6,359 nt of DNA from an uncultured Lachnospiraceae bacterium (GTDB taxonomy: Bacteria > Bacillota > Clostridia > Lachnospirales > Lachnospiraceae): positions 1 to 6,359 of the forward strand of contig CACXGR010000172.1 of NCBI GenBank assembly GCA_902767235.1. The letters are read 5' to 3'. How positions within the stretch are numbered: the stretch's first letter is position 1; each line of letters starts with the position of its first letter. The notes under the pieces are model-generated. The model worked only from the letters and a program-made list of their open reading frames with translations. It did not search any database and was not told where the DNA came from. Of this stretch, positions 1 to 4,695 are shown one piece after another. Both the position numbers and the translations under genes were made by a program.

Positions 1-269
1 CCGCCGTTATTCGGGTCAAGCCAGATCCCTCCCTGTGAAAATACAGAATATCTCAAGTAATTCCACATCATATATTCGTGGTTGCCGATCAGACAGGTCA
101 CGTTTGGTCTTGCGGAGGCATCCAGGAGTATTTTGACGCCGTCCGGGCCGCGGTCTATCATGTCCCCCAGTATGTACAGGTGATCTTCATCGGAAAAGCG
201 GATCTCCGCCAGCATTTTCTGATACATTTCGAATTGGCCGTGGATATCGCTGCATACATATATGCTCAT
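1..269 (-). CDS. Metallophosphoesterase (calcineurin-like, PPP/ApaH type), 5' part only
   Basis: The minus strand reads in from base 269 and runs off the window at base 1, leaving 89 codons visible. Three family metal-binding motifs appear in order: SDIHG (D8, H10), GDMIDRGPDG (D36, D39, R40) and GNHE (N63, H64). This is the signature of the calcineurin-like superfamily, which hydrolyses phosphate esters at a dinuclear metal centre. The spacing and the GDxxDRGPDG form resemble bacterial PPP-type Ser/Thr phosphatases and ApaH-like diadenosine polyphosphatases. No signal peptide is seen, so the protein is probably cytosolic. The ATG start is fixed by AAGGAGG at 276-282, six bases upstream. The true substrate cannot be decided without the missing C-terminal part. 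The gene is transcribed divergently from the transposase, and a repeat pair starts about ten bases upstream of its ribosome site. Confidence 0.9.
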   Translation of the reverse strand, partial: MSIYVCSDIHGQFEMYQKMLAEIRFSDEDHLYILGDMIDRGPDGVKILLDASARPNVTCLIGNHEYMMWNYLRYSVFSQGGIWLDPNNG

Positions 270-290
270 GGTTGGCCTCCTTAACAAGCC

Positions 291-364
291 ACCTTTAAGG
301 TCACGTGACAGGCAGGGCTCTTGCTGCCCCCTGTCTCGGTGTTCATTCCACCTTGAAGGTTAGG
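291..364. repeat. Loose pair of palindromic cores around a hairpin (REP-like copies 1 and 2)
   Basis: The first core, ACCTTTAAGGTCA, is at 291-303 and runs into the perfect palindrome TCACGTGA (301-308). The second, a variant ACCTTGAAGGT, is at 350-360. Between them are nested inverted repeats: GGCAG (311-315) with CTGCC (324-328), and GACAG (307-311) with CTGTC (331-335). The core centres are 59 bp apart rather than the 37 bp of the three regular pairs in this window, and the hairpin is not exactly centred. This is therefore a divergent or rearranged member. It lies in the 5' region of the minus-strand phosphoesterase. The whole stretch 270-557 has no convincing gene. It holds this repeat, a candidate promoter, a palindrome and a solo core. 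Confidence 0.7.
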
Positions 365-413
365 TGTCGTTGTGTTAACATACAAATCAGCTTATCTGGC
401 AATTTCAGTGCCA

Positions 414-443
414 TTTACGCTTCTAAAAGTGCCATATATAGTG
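414..443 (+). promoter_or_regulatory. Candidate transposase promoter
   Basis: TTTACG (414-419, four of six matches to the -35 consensus) and TATAGT (438-443, five of six matches to the -10) are separated by 18 bp and point at the transposase. The octamer AGTGCCAT occurs twice, at 407-414 and 429-436, 22 bp or about two helical turns apart, touching the -35 and lying just before the -10. That arrangement would suit a repressor or activator binding one face of the DNA. The predicted leader to the TTG start would be roughly 110 nt. Both boxes are imperfect, so this is only a candidate. Confidence 0.35.
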
Positions 444-459
444 CACCCCATTCATTTTT

Positions 460-477
460 TTGTACGCATGTACAAAG
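460..477. promoter_or_regulatory. 18-bp palindrome TTTGTAC-GCAT-GTACAAA, possible operator
   Basis: Perfect 7-bp arms (460-466 and 471-477) surround a 4-bp centre. The palindrome lies about 80 bp upstream of the transposase start and downstream of the candidate promoter. A DNA dyad of this kind in a leader region is typical of a dimeric repressor site. It is unrelated in sequence to the GACCTTTAAGGTC repeats. No regulator gene that would obviously use it is present in the window. Confidence 0.4.
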
Positions 478-523
478 ATTCTGCGTGTATCTTCGCAAGA
501 GTTTCACATTTTTTTCATCATTC

Positions 524-537
524 GACCTTTAAGGTCA
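524..537. repeat. Solo palindromic core GACCTTTAAGGTCA (copy 3)
   Basis: This is an exact consensus copy: GACCTT and AAGGTC are perfect 6-bp complements around a central T, with the usual trailing A. It ends seven bases before the AGGGAGG ribosome site of the transposase, so it lies in the transposase leader and could affect its expression. No second core lies 37 bp away on either side. Confidence 0.8.
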
Positions 538-557
538 CTTATCAGGGAGGAATTACT

Positions 558-1325
558 TTGTCAACACGTCCGCGCCTTGTCAGTACTCTCGGTATCTACC
601 ATGTGATCGTAAGCGGAAACGGCAAGAAGCTCGTTTTTGGGGATGACGAGGATTATAGAAAATATCTGGCGATTCTTCGCAAATATCAGCAGATCTGCGG
701 CTTTAAGCTGCTGGCTTACTGTCTGATGTCCAATCATGTCCATCTTCTGATCGCACCCGGACAGATTGGTCTTGACCGGATCTTCAAGCGCATCGGGCCG
801 AGTTTTGTAAACTGGTACAACATCAAGTATGAGCAGGTCGGGCATCTTTTTCAGGCGCCATACAAAAGCTTTCCGGTAAACGACACTGCCTATCTTCTCA
901 TTGTTATACGGTACATTCATCAGAATCCGGTCAAAGCGGCGATCTGCAGTGAGCCGGGGCAGTACAAATACAGCAGTTTCAGGAACTATTTTGACAATGA
1001 TCTGATCGACGCGAACCGGGTGCTGTCGATGGTTAGCAGGGAATACTTTGTGAGCTTTAACCACATGATCTGCGATGATGAATGCATGGATATTGAGCAG
1101 GAAACGCCCAGGGCTTGGACCGATGATCGGGCGACGGAGCTCATGAAGAGCATTTCGGGCTGCAAGAGCATGGCGGATTTTCAGGCAATGCCAAAAGATC
1201 GGCGGAATGAGGTGCTGCGTGAGATGCGGCGAGCCGGAATATCGATGAAGCAGGCGAGCCGGATCACTGGGATATCGTATGTTCTGATCAGGAGGTATAT
1301 ACGGCAAGCTGACACGTACCTTTAA
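558..1325 (+). CDS. REP-associated tyrosine transposase (RAYT; Y1/HUH family, IS200-like)
   Basis: The 255-residue product belongs to the Y1 transposase superfamily, single-strand DNA nucleases that cut at hairpins through a 5'-phosphotyrosine. Visible motifs are the N-terminal RPRLVSTLGIYHVIVSG (about 4-20), the HUH motif in MSNHVHLLI (H60, H62), GHLFQAPYKS (95-104, the family's GxxFQxxYKS), and RYIHQNPVKA (118-127), whose Tyr119 is the likely catalytic nucleophile. The last 60 residues form a helix-turn-helix (about 228-248) resembling the DnaA-C-like tail of many Firmicute RAYTs. I chose the TTG start at 558. AGGGAGG (544-550) is seven bases upstream, and homology-like sequence begins there, while an in-frame ATG at 372 would add unrelated sequence without a ribosome site. 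Unlike IS200/IS605 elements, no tnpB or paired ends are present. The TAA stop is inside the palindromic repeat at 1318-1367. All motifs are intact, so the enzyme is probably functional. Confidence 0.92.
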   Translation: MSTRPRLVSTLGIYHVIVSGNGKKLVFGDDEDYRKYLAILRKYQQICGFKLLAYCLMSNHVHLLIAPGQIGLDRIFKRIGPSFVNWYNIKYEQVGHLFQAPYKSFPVNDTAYLLIVIRYIHQNPVKAAICSEPGQYKYSSFRNYFDNDLIDANRVLSMVSREYFVSFNHMICDDECMDIEQETPRAWTDDRATELMKSISGCKSMADFQAMPKDRRNEVLREMRRAGISMKQASRITGISYVLIRRYIRQADTYL

Positions 1326-1367
1326 GGCAGCGTGTTGACAGTTGTCAACTCGCTGCCTTAAAGGTCA
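1318..1367. repeat. Symmetric bipartite palindrome overlapping the transposase stop (copies 4 and 5)
   Basis: The 15-bp arm 1318-1332 (ACCTTTAAGGCAGCG) is the exact reverse complement of 1351-1365. Inside it, GTTGACA (1334-1340) pairs with TGTCAAC (1343-1349) around GT. Only the T/T at 1333 and 1350 interrupts the 48-bp symmetry. The core centres (1323 and 1360) are 37 bp apart. The TAA stop of the transposase (1323-1325) is part of the left core. The folded single strand would make a long hairpin, suitable either as a RAYT substrate or as a 3' end stabiliser. No T-run follows, so it is not a classical terminator. TTGACA on each strand is a perfect -35 hexamer facing outward, though no good -10 follows. 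Confidence 0.9.
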
Positions 1368-1403
1368 CGGGAAAGCCAAGGTCGCCAGAAACGCCAAGGC
1401 CCC

Positions 1404-1445
1404 TGACAACCTTGACAGTTGTCAACACGCCGCCTTAAAGGTCAA
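1404..1445. repeat. Half-element: central hairpin plus one core (copy 6)
   Basis: TTGACA-GT-TGTCAA (1412-1425) is followed by CACGCC and the core GCCTTAAAGGTCAA (1432-1445). It closely matches the right half of the 1318-1367 element, which reads TTGACAGTTGTCAAC followed by a short linker and CCTTAAAGGTCA. The expected left core is absent. In its place are two direct copies of GCCAAGG (1375-1381 and 1393-1399). An alternative stem TGACAAC (1404-1410) with GTTGTCA (1418-1424) is also possible. The minus-strand oxidoreductase remnant terminates inside this element. Confidence 0.75.
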
Positions 1446-1913
1446 TACACAGATGAGTTTGTCGCCGTACGCTTTGCGCAGGGCCGCTTCCATGCCGGCC
1501 GGTCCGCCGCCGATGACTGCTGCCGTTCGGCCCGCACCGTCCCGCACAAGTTTTTCGGCGCCATACTCAAACTCGCGTCCCAATACCGGATTGAGCGTGC
1601 ATCCCAGGGGGAGTCCGTCGTTGAGAATGCGGAAGCATTCCATGCAGCCGAGACACTTCCGGATCAAAATATCATTTCCTGCACTCGCTTTTTTGCCCCA
1701 CTCGGGGTCTGCCAGGTGTCCGCGCGCGATCCCGACGAAGTCCACCGCTCCCTCTTCGAGCATCTGCTCCGCGAAGGCGGGATGTTTGACATTGCAGACA
1801 GCGATGACCGGAATCTTGACCACCTTGCGGATGTTGGCGGCAAGGTGGAGCTGGTTGGGCGTGCCGACGCCTGTCTCATCATCGACGCGGGTGATCTCCG
1901 TGATGATAATCAA
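1422..1913 (-). pseudogene. Internally deleted remnant of an NADH:flavin oxidoreductase (old yellow enzyme / dienoyl-CoA reductase type)
   Basis: This open 163-codon frame contains recognisable pieces of a protein normally of roughly 640 residues. IIITEITRVDDETGVGTPNQL (2-22) resembles the N-terminal FMN-barrel region. It is joined directly to KIPVIAVCNVKHPAFAEQML and GAVDFVGIARGHLADPEW (33-72), which belong near the end of the barrel. The Fe-S cysteines C87, C90, C93 and C105 follow, then GGGPAGMEAAL (135-145), the start of the FAD-binding fold. The frame then reads RKAYGDKLICV, which looks like the far C-terminal nucleotide-binding region, and enters repeat sequence. At least two internal deletions are therefore implied, plus loss of both termini. 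The first codon is TTG with no ribosome site, and the reading frame enters the repeat at 1915-1929 immediately upstream. The family's usual VGN reads VCN here. It is most likely non-functional. Confidence 0.8.
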
Positions 1914-1914
1914 C

Positions 1915-1929
1915 CGACCTTTAAGGTCG
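1915..1929. repeat. Solo palindromic core CGACCTTTAAGGTCG (copy 7)
   Basis: This is the longest uninterrupted single core in the window, with 7-bp perfect arms around a central T. It separates the oxidoreductase remnant from the 3' end of the MgtC-family gene, about 30 bases beyond that gene's stop. No partner core lies at 37 bp. Together with the half-element at 1404-1445 it brackets the gene fragment exactly. Confidence 0.8.
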
Positions 1930-1959
1930 CATGCACCTTGCCGCCCGCTTCGCAGCTGC

Positions 1960-2703
1960 TCAGATCAAATGTGTGCTGCTGAGGGGATTGTAGCTGAAAG
2001 TCACGACCTCCGGATGCTCATTGACAAATTCCTTGATCTCCTTGTACTCGATCTCCACAGCGCGCCGGACGACAAAATCAAATTCCGCCATACCGTTTCG
2101 TGACCAGATGATATTGCTGTCTGTCACCTGCGCGCCCCAGGCATTCAACTGGTCCTTCAGCGCCTTCTCAAATTCATCGCTGTCCTTGACCGCGATCTTC
2201 AAGTGATATCCGTCGTAGGCATCCGCGCCGATCGGCATCTTGTAGATGACATACTGCAGGATCCACAGAAGAACCACGGTGCAGCCGACCACAACATACA
2301 TTCCGGCGCCGATGGCAAGACCGATCCCCGCCGTCATCCAGATACCGGCCGCCGTAGTCAGTCCCTTGATATTGCTGCCGACTTTGATGATCACACCGGC
2401 GCAGAGGAAAGATATGCCGCTGACAGCCTGGGCCGCAACTCTCGCCGCATCCGCTCCCTTTGTGCCAAAAAATTCCATCCCTCTTTCCCAATCCATATCC
2501 GCAAATCCATATTTTGATATCAGCATGATCAGGGCAGTCGTGACGCACACCATGATATGCGTGCGTATGCCGGCTTCTTTAAACCGGTTGCTTCTCTCAA
2601 GGCCGATCATCCCGCCTACCACAAATGCCACGACCAGTCGGACACAGAAATCTACATACTGCGCAGCCGTAAACTGTTGGAAATAATACCCTGCAAGTGT
2701 CAT
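1960..2703 (-). CDS. MgtC/SapB family inner-membrane protein with C-terminal ACT-like domain
   Basis: The 247-residue product carries the hallmark MgtC N-terminal block: a hydrophobic helix leading into VVGGMIGLERSNRFKEAGIRTH (about 28-49), then a second helix. The second signature follows, AARVAAQAVSGISFLCAGVII (86-106), then the GLTTAAGIW motif (114-122) and further membrane helices to about 155. Residues 165-247 form a soluble tail of the ACT-like type found in longer family members. MgtC proteins are linked to growth under low magnesium and to F-type ATPase inhibition in pathogens. In commensals their role is uncertain. I prefer ATG at 2703 over the upstream GTG at 2712, because GGGAGG (2713-2718) sits nine bases before the ATG and overlaps the GTG. 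The gene looks intact and monocistronic, with a promoter at 2732-2761. Confidence 0.9.
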   Translation of the reverse strand: MTLAGYYFQQFTAAQYVDFCVRLVVAFVVGGMIGLERSNRFKEAGIRTHIMVCVTTALIMLISKYGFADMDWERGMEFFGTKGADAARVAAQAVSGISFLCAGVIIKVGSNIKGLTTAAGIWMTAGIGLAIGAGMYVVVGCTVVLLWILQYVIYKMPIGADAYDGYHLKIAVKDSDEFEKALKDQLNAWGAQVTDSNIIWSRNGMAEFDFVVRRAVEIEYKEIKEFVNEHPEVVTFSYNPLSSTHLI

Positions 2704-2731
2704 GAACAGCACCCTCCCCTTCTATATGACC

Positions 2732-2761
2732 ATTATACTATTGGCGTCACACGACCTTCAA
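2732..2761 (-). promoter_or_regulatory. Promoter of the MgtC-family gene with a repeat-derived -35
   Basis: On the minus strand a perfect TATAAT (2732-2737) is preceded by TTGAAG (2756-2761) with an 18-bp spacer. The -35 hexamer is the centre of the palindromic core GACCTTCAAGGTC (2753-2765). Transcription would begin near 2725, giving a short leader that includes the GGGAGG ribosome site. Confidence 0.65.
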
Positions 2762-2803
2762 GGTCAATTGACCCCAGGTGTGGTCAATCTACCTTTAAGG
2801 TCA
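2753..2803. repeat. Symmetric bipartite palindrome between divergent promoters (copies 8 and 9)
   Basis: The left core is GACCTTCAAGGTCA (2753-2766) and the right core is ACCTTTAAGGTCA (2791-2803). ATTGACC (2767-2773) and GGTCAAT (2782-2788) form the central inverted repeat. Core centres at 2759 and 2796 are 37 bp apart, and the central repeat is centred at 2777.5, exactly midway. The geometry is the same as at 1318-1365 and 3016-3065, although the central hairpin has a different base sequence (TTGACC rather than TTGACA). Confidence 0.88.
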
Positions 2804-2822
2804 TTTGAAGCTTTGCTATAAT
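2794..2822 (+). promoter_or_regulatory. Divergent plus-strand promoter candidate with a repeat-derived -35
   Basis: A perfect TATAAT (2817-2822) on the plus strand has TTTAAG (2794-2799) 17 bp upstream. That hexamer is the centre of the right-hand core of the repeat, mirroring the minus-strand arrangement. The -35 matches consensus at only three positions. It would drive transcription through 2830-3013 toward the FUSC-HAD gene, which has no better promoter close to its start. Confidence 0.45.
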
Positions 2823-2833
2823 AAAGCCATCCC

Positions 2834-2880
2834 GGCGGTGCGCCGCCGCCAGAGCCCTCCAGAAGAATCTGGAGCATTTT
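2834..2880 (+). terminator. Two small hairpins followed by TTTT, weak terminator candidate
   Basis: GGCGG (2834-2838) pairs with CCGCC (2843-2847). CTCCAGA (2857-2863) pairs perfectly with TCTGGAG (2868-2874) around AGAA, and CATTTT follows. Together with the upstream promoter candidate this could make a transcript of about 50 nt or act as an attenuator. The T-run is short, and the second stem overlaps the possible coding remnant that starts at 2854, so it may be accidental. Confidence 0.25.
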
Positions 2881-3013
2881 CGCGTGCCCATCGTCGCGGG
2901 CCATCTGCCTCGCTGCGGTCAGCGGTTTTTTGATCTATGCCACGCTGCAGAACCGCAAACTGTCGCGGTTCAACCGAAACCTCACGCTGACCCAGTCCGA
3001 CTTTGAGTACTGA
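2854..3013 (+). pseudogene. Frameshifted C-terminal remnant of an unidentified membrane protein
   Basis: Two overlapping frames join naturally if one G is dropped from the GGG at 2898-2900. The first frame reads ALQKNLEHFRVPIVA (2854-2898). The second reads AICLAAVSGFLIYATLQ, then NRKLSRFNRNLTLTQSDFEY and TGA (2900-3013). Joined, they give one continuous hydrophobic segment of about 21 residues, followed by a basic then polar tail, as expected for a C-terminal membrane anchor with the positive residues on the cytoplasmic side. No start codon or ribosome site is present. I do not recognise the parent family. The stop codon ends two bases before the next palindromic repeat, and another repeat ends at 2803, so this debris is also bracketed by repeats. 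Confidence 0.35.
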
Positions 3014-3015
3014 AT

Positions 3016-3066
3016 GACCTTTGAGGTCGAATGATGACACCTGTCAACACGCGACCTTTGAGGTCA
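3016..3066. repeat. Symmetric bipartite palindrome upstream of FUSC-HAD (copies 10 and 11)
   Basis: GACCTTTGAGGTC occurs identically at 3016-3028 and 3053-3065. Midway between them is TGACA-CC-TGTCA (3035-3046). Core centres 3022 and 3059 are 37 bp apart and the hairpin is centred at 3040.5, exactly midway. Both cores carry the same T-to-G type change (TTTGAGG instead of TTTAAGG), which breaks one base pair of each core. This suggests the two cores of one element are inherited or corrected together. Confidence 0.88.
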
Positions 3067-3086
3067 CCTGACTGAGGTCACCTGAC
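3059..3086. repeat. Perfect 14-bp tandem duplication
   Basis: TGAGGTCACCTGAC is repeated twice head to tail (3059-3072 and 3073-3086). The first copy starts inside the right core of the adjacent palindrome. The second ends just before the GAAAGGAA ribosome site of the FUSC-HAD gene. It looks like a recent slippage or imprecise repair product. Confidence 0.9.
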
Positions 3087-3104
3087 TACCGAAAGGAACC
3101 GCAT

Positions 3105-4580
3105 ATGAAACACACTCCCACTTCCCGGCCGGCCCGCTCCGGGCCGCTCCGCGCCCAGTTGGCCCGCCCCCGGTTCACACCGCCCGGCCAGCGCATCGTG
3201 CGCTCGATCGTCTCCGTGTGGCTCTGCATGGTCATCTACGTCCTGCGGGGCATGACGGGGGAGCCCTTTTATTCGATCATCGCGGCGCTCCAGTGCATAC
3301 AGCCCTACTCCTCCAACATGCTGGCCGAGGGCAGGGACCGTATCATCGGCACGCTGATCGGAGCCTTTTGGGGCTCCGTGATCCTGTTCGCGGAGCTGCT
3401 GCCTTCGGGAAACGGTTTTCGCACGACGATCCTCTTCTACATCCTGCTCGGGATCTTCGCGGGACTCGTGATCTACTCCACCGTACTTCTGGGCATCTCT
3501 CAATATGCCCTGTTCGCAGCCGTCGTATTCCTTGGCATCGCGATGTACCACATCGATGACGCCAACCCCTACATCCACGTCTTCTACAGGACGCTGGAGA
3601 CCATCATCGGCGTCGGTGTCGCCATTGCGGTCAACTCCTTCCACCTGCCGCGGGTGCGCGACCGCTCGACTCTGTTCGTGTCGGGCATCGACGACGTGCT
3701 CTTCAGAGAGGACCGGGAGATCTCCCGCTACACCAAAGTAGAGCTGAACCGCTTTCTTCAGGAAGGCATGAAATTCACCGTCTCCACCAAGCAGACTCCC
3801 GCCACAGTCAGGGAGATCCTCACCGACGTCAAGCTGCAGCTGCCCATCATTGCCATGGACGGCGCAGTCCTCTACGACCTCCATTCCATGAAGTATGTCC
3901 GCACGGAGAAAATAGCGCCGGACCTGGTCAGTCAGATCTCCGATTTCCTTCACAGCGAGGGAATCCCTTTCTTCGTCAACACGGTGCGGGATGACCTGCT
4001 CGTCATCTATTTCAAGGACTACAGGGATCTGATCCTGGATGAGATCAAGGACGCGCACAATATCAGCCCCGAGATCGCCGAGGCGGCCTCCTCCCCTGAC
4101 TCGGATTCCTTTCCGGTGCCGGGCGAGCATGCACTATCCAAGAGCGCCTACCTCTCCATGGCCGGGCTCTATCGCAAGAAGCGCACCTCTCCCTACCGCA
4201 ATTACGTGCGCACAAATGCGCCGGTTACAGAGGATGTGGTCTATATTTTGGTCATTGACCGCGAGGAAAAGATCGATCAGCTTGTTGAAAAGATCAAGGC
4301 ACAGCCCTGGGCGCCGCGCTGCAGGACCAATTTTGACTATTTTGACTGCGACGAGGGAGACAAAATACTCCGCATCTACGCGGCGAACGCCAACCGGCCG
4401 GCCATGCTCAAGTATCTTCAAAAATATGTCGGAGCTCCCAAAGTCGTGACTTTCGGATCTGTGTCGGATCAATACGACGTGGTGATCCGGGACGCCGGCA
4501 AAAACCAGATGGTACAGGAACTCAAGAAGAAGTTCTCGCCGGTCGACCTGAGGGGATGGAAAAATATTCTGCACATGTAG
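3105..4580 (+). CDS. FUSC/aromatic-acid-exporter-like membrane protein fused to a degenerate HAD-IIB (Cof-like) domain
   Basis: The 491-residue product has a basic N-terminus and about six hydrophobic segments (roughly 31-50, 54-69, 77-100, 105-129, 130-150, 161-179) of the FUSC/ArAE type, with the RDRIIGTLIGAFWG motif (77-90). From about 188 to the end it follows a Cof-type HAD hydrolase: FVSGIDDVLF aligns with the DxDGTL nucleophile motif, KFTVSTKQTPATVREIL with motif II, LPIIAMDGAVLYD with the NGA strand, a cap region follows, and VVTFGSVSD aligns with the GDxxND motif. The key residues are changed: Gly194 replaces the nucleophile Asp, Ser452 replaces the motif IV Asp, and Arg431 sits where the motif III Lys is expected. 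The domain is probably a sensor or regulatory module rather than a phosphatase. The ATG start is preceded by GAAAGGAA (3091-3098) at six bases. The transported substrate cannot be read from sequence. Confidence 0.85.
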   Translation: MKHTPTSRPARSGPLRAQLARPRFTPPGQRIVRSIVSVWLCMVIYVLRGMTGEPFYSIIAALQCIQPYSSNMLAEGRDRIIGTLIGAFWGSVILFAELLPSGNGFRTTILFYILLGIFAGLVIYSTVLLGISQYALFAAVVFLGIAMYHIDDANPYIHVFYRTLETIIGVGVAIAVNSFHLPRVRDRSTLFVSGIDDVLFREDREISRYTKVELNRFLQEGMKFTVSTKQTPATVREILTDVKLQLPIIAMDGAVLYDLHSMKYVRTEKIAPDLVSQISDFLHSEGIPFFVNTVRDDLLVIYFKDYRDLILDEIKDAHNISPEIAEAASSPDSDSFPVPGEHALSKSAYLSMAGLYRKKRTSPYRNYVRTNAPVTEDVVYILVIDREEKIDQLVEKIKAQPWAPRCRTNFDYFDCDEGDKILRIYAANANRPAMLKYLQKYVGAPKVVTFGSVSDQYDVVIRDAGKNQMVQELKKKFSPVDLRGWKNILHM

Positions 4581-4647
4581 CAGCTGCCGTACCGCGCGTT
4601 CCGATTATCGATCCGCTCATTTCCTTATATCCTGCGAATTTTCTTCT

Positions 4648-4675
4648 CGCCATTGTGCCTGCATGGCGCTATAAT
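4648..4675. promoter_or_regulatory. Inverted repeat CGCCAT-N9-ATGGCG next to a TATAAT box
   Basis: CGCCAT (4648-4653) and ATGGCG (4663-4668) are perfect complements across nine bases. TATAAT (4670-4675) follows immediately on the plus strand. The arrangement suggests an operator overlapping a promoter, but no -35 resembling TTGACA is at the right distance. No T-run follows, so it is not an obvious terminator of the FUSC-HAD gene. Confidence 0.3.
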
Positions 4676-4695
4676 ATTAAGGAATGTTTACGAAT

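Noticed and set aside
372..557. N-terminal extension of the transposase from the ATG at 372
   Set aside because: No ribosome site precedes it, the translation looks non-coding, it spans the dyad and a repeat core, and recognisable family sequence starts exactly at the TTG 558 behind AGGGAGG.
561..1307. Minus-strand open frame opposite the transposase
   Set aside because: It has no recognisable motif or ribosome site and is fully antisense to the Y1 transposase.
1318..1445. Integron attC sites or an IS200/IS605 end pair
   Set aside because: No integrase or cassette structure is present, the same palindromes occur far from the transposase, and no left/right end pair or tnpB defines a conventional insertion sequence.
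1342..2103. Plus-strand open frames starting in the repeats (1342 and 1419)
   Set aside because: Their TTG starts come from the repeat hairpin, there is no ribosome site, and their bodies are antisense shadows of the oxidoreductase remnant and MgtC-family gene.
291..3066. CRISPR array interpretation of the repeats
   Set aside because: Copies are widely and irregularly dispersed, occur in palindromic pairs, and there are no uniform spacers or cas genes.
3078..4130. Long minus-strand open frame of 350 codons
   Set aside because: It is a shadow of the GC-rich FUSC-HAD gene: composition is extremely Asp/Gly/Val/Arg-rich, there are no domain motifs, and it lies antisense to a clearly conserved protein.
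4648..4668. Rho-independent terminator for the FUSC-HAD gene
   Set aside because: The stem is only six bases with a nine-base loop and is followed by CTATAATATT, not a T-run. A regulatory dyad is at least as likely.
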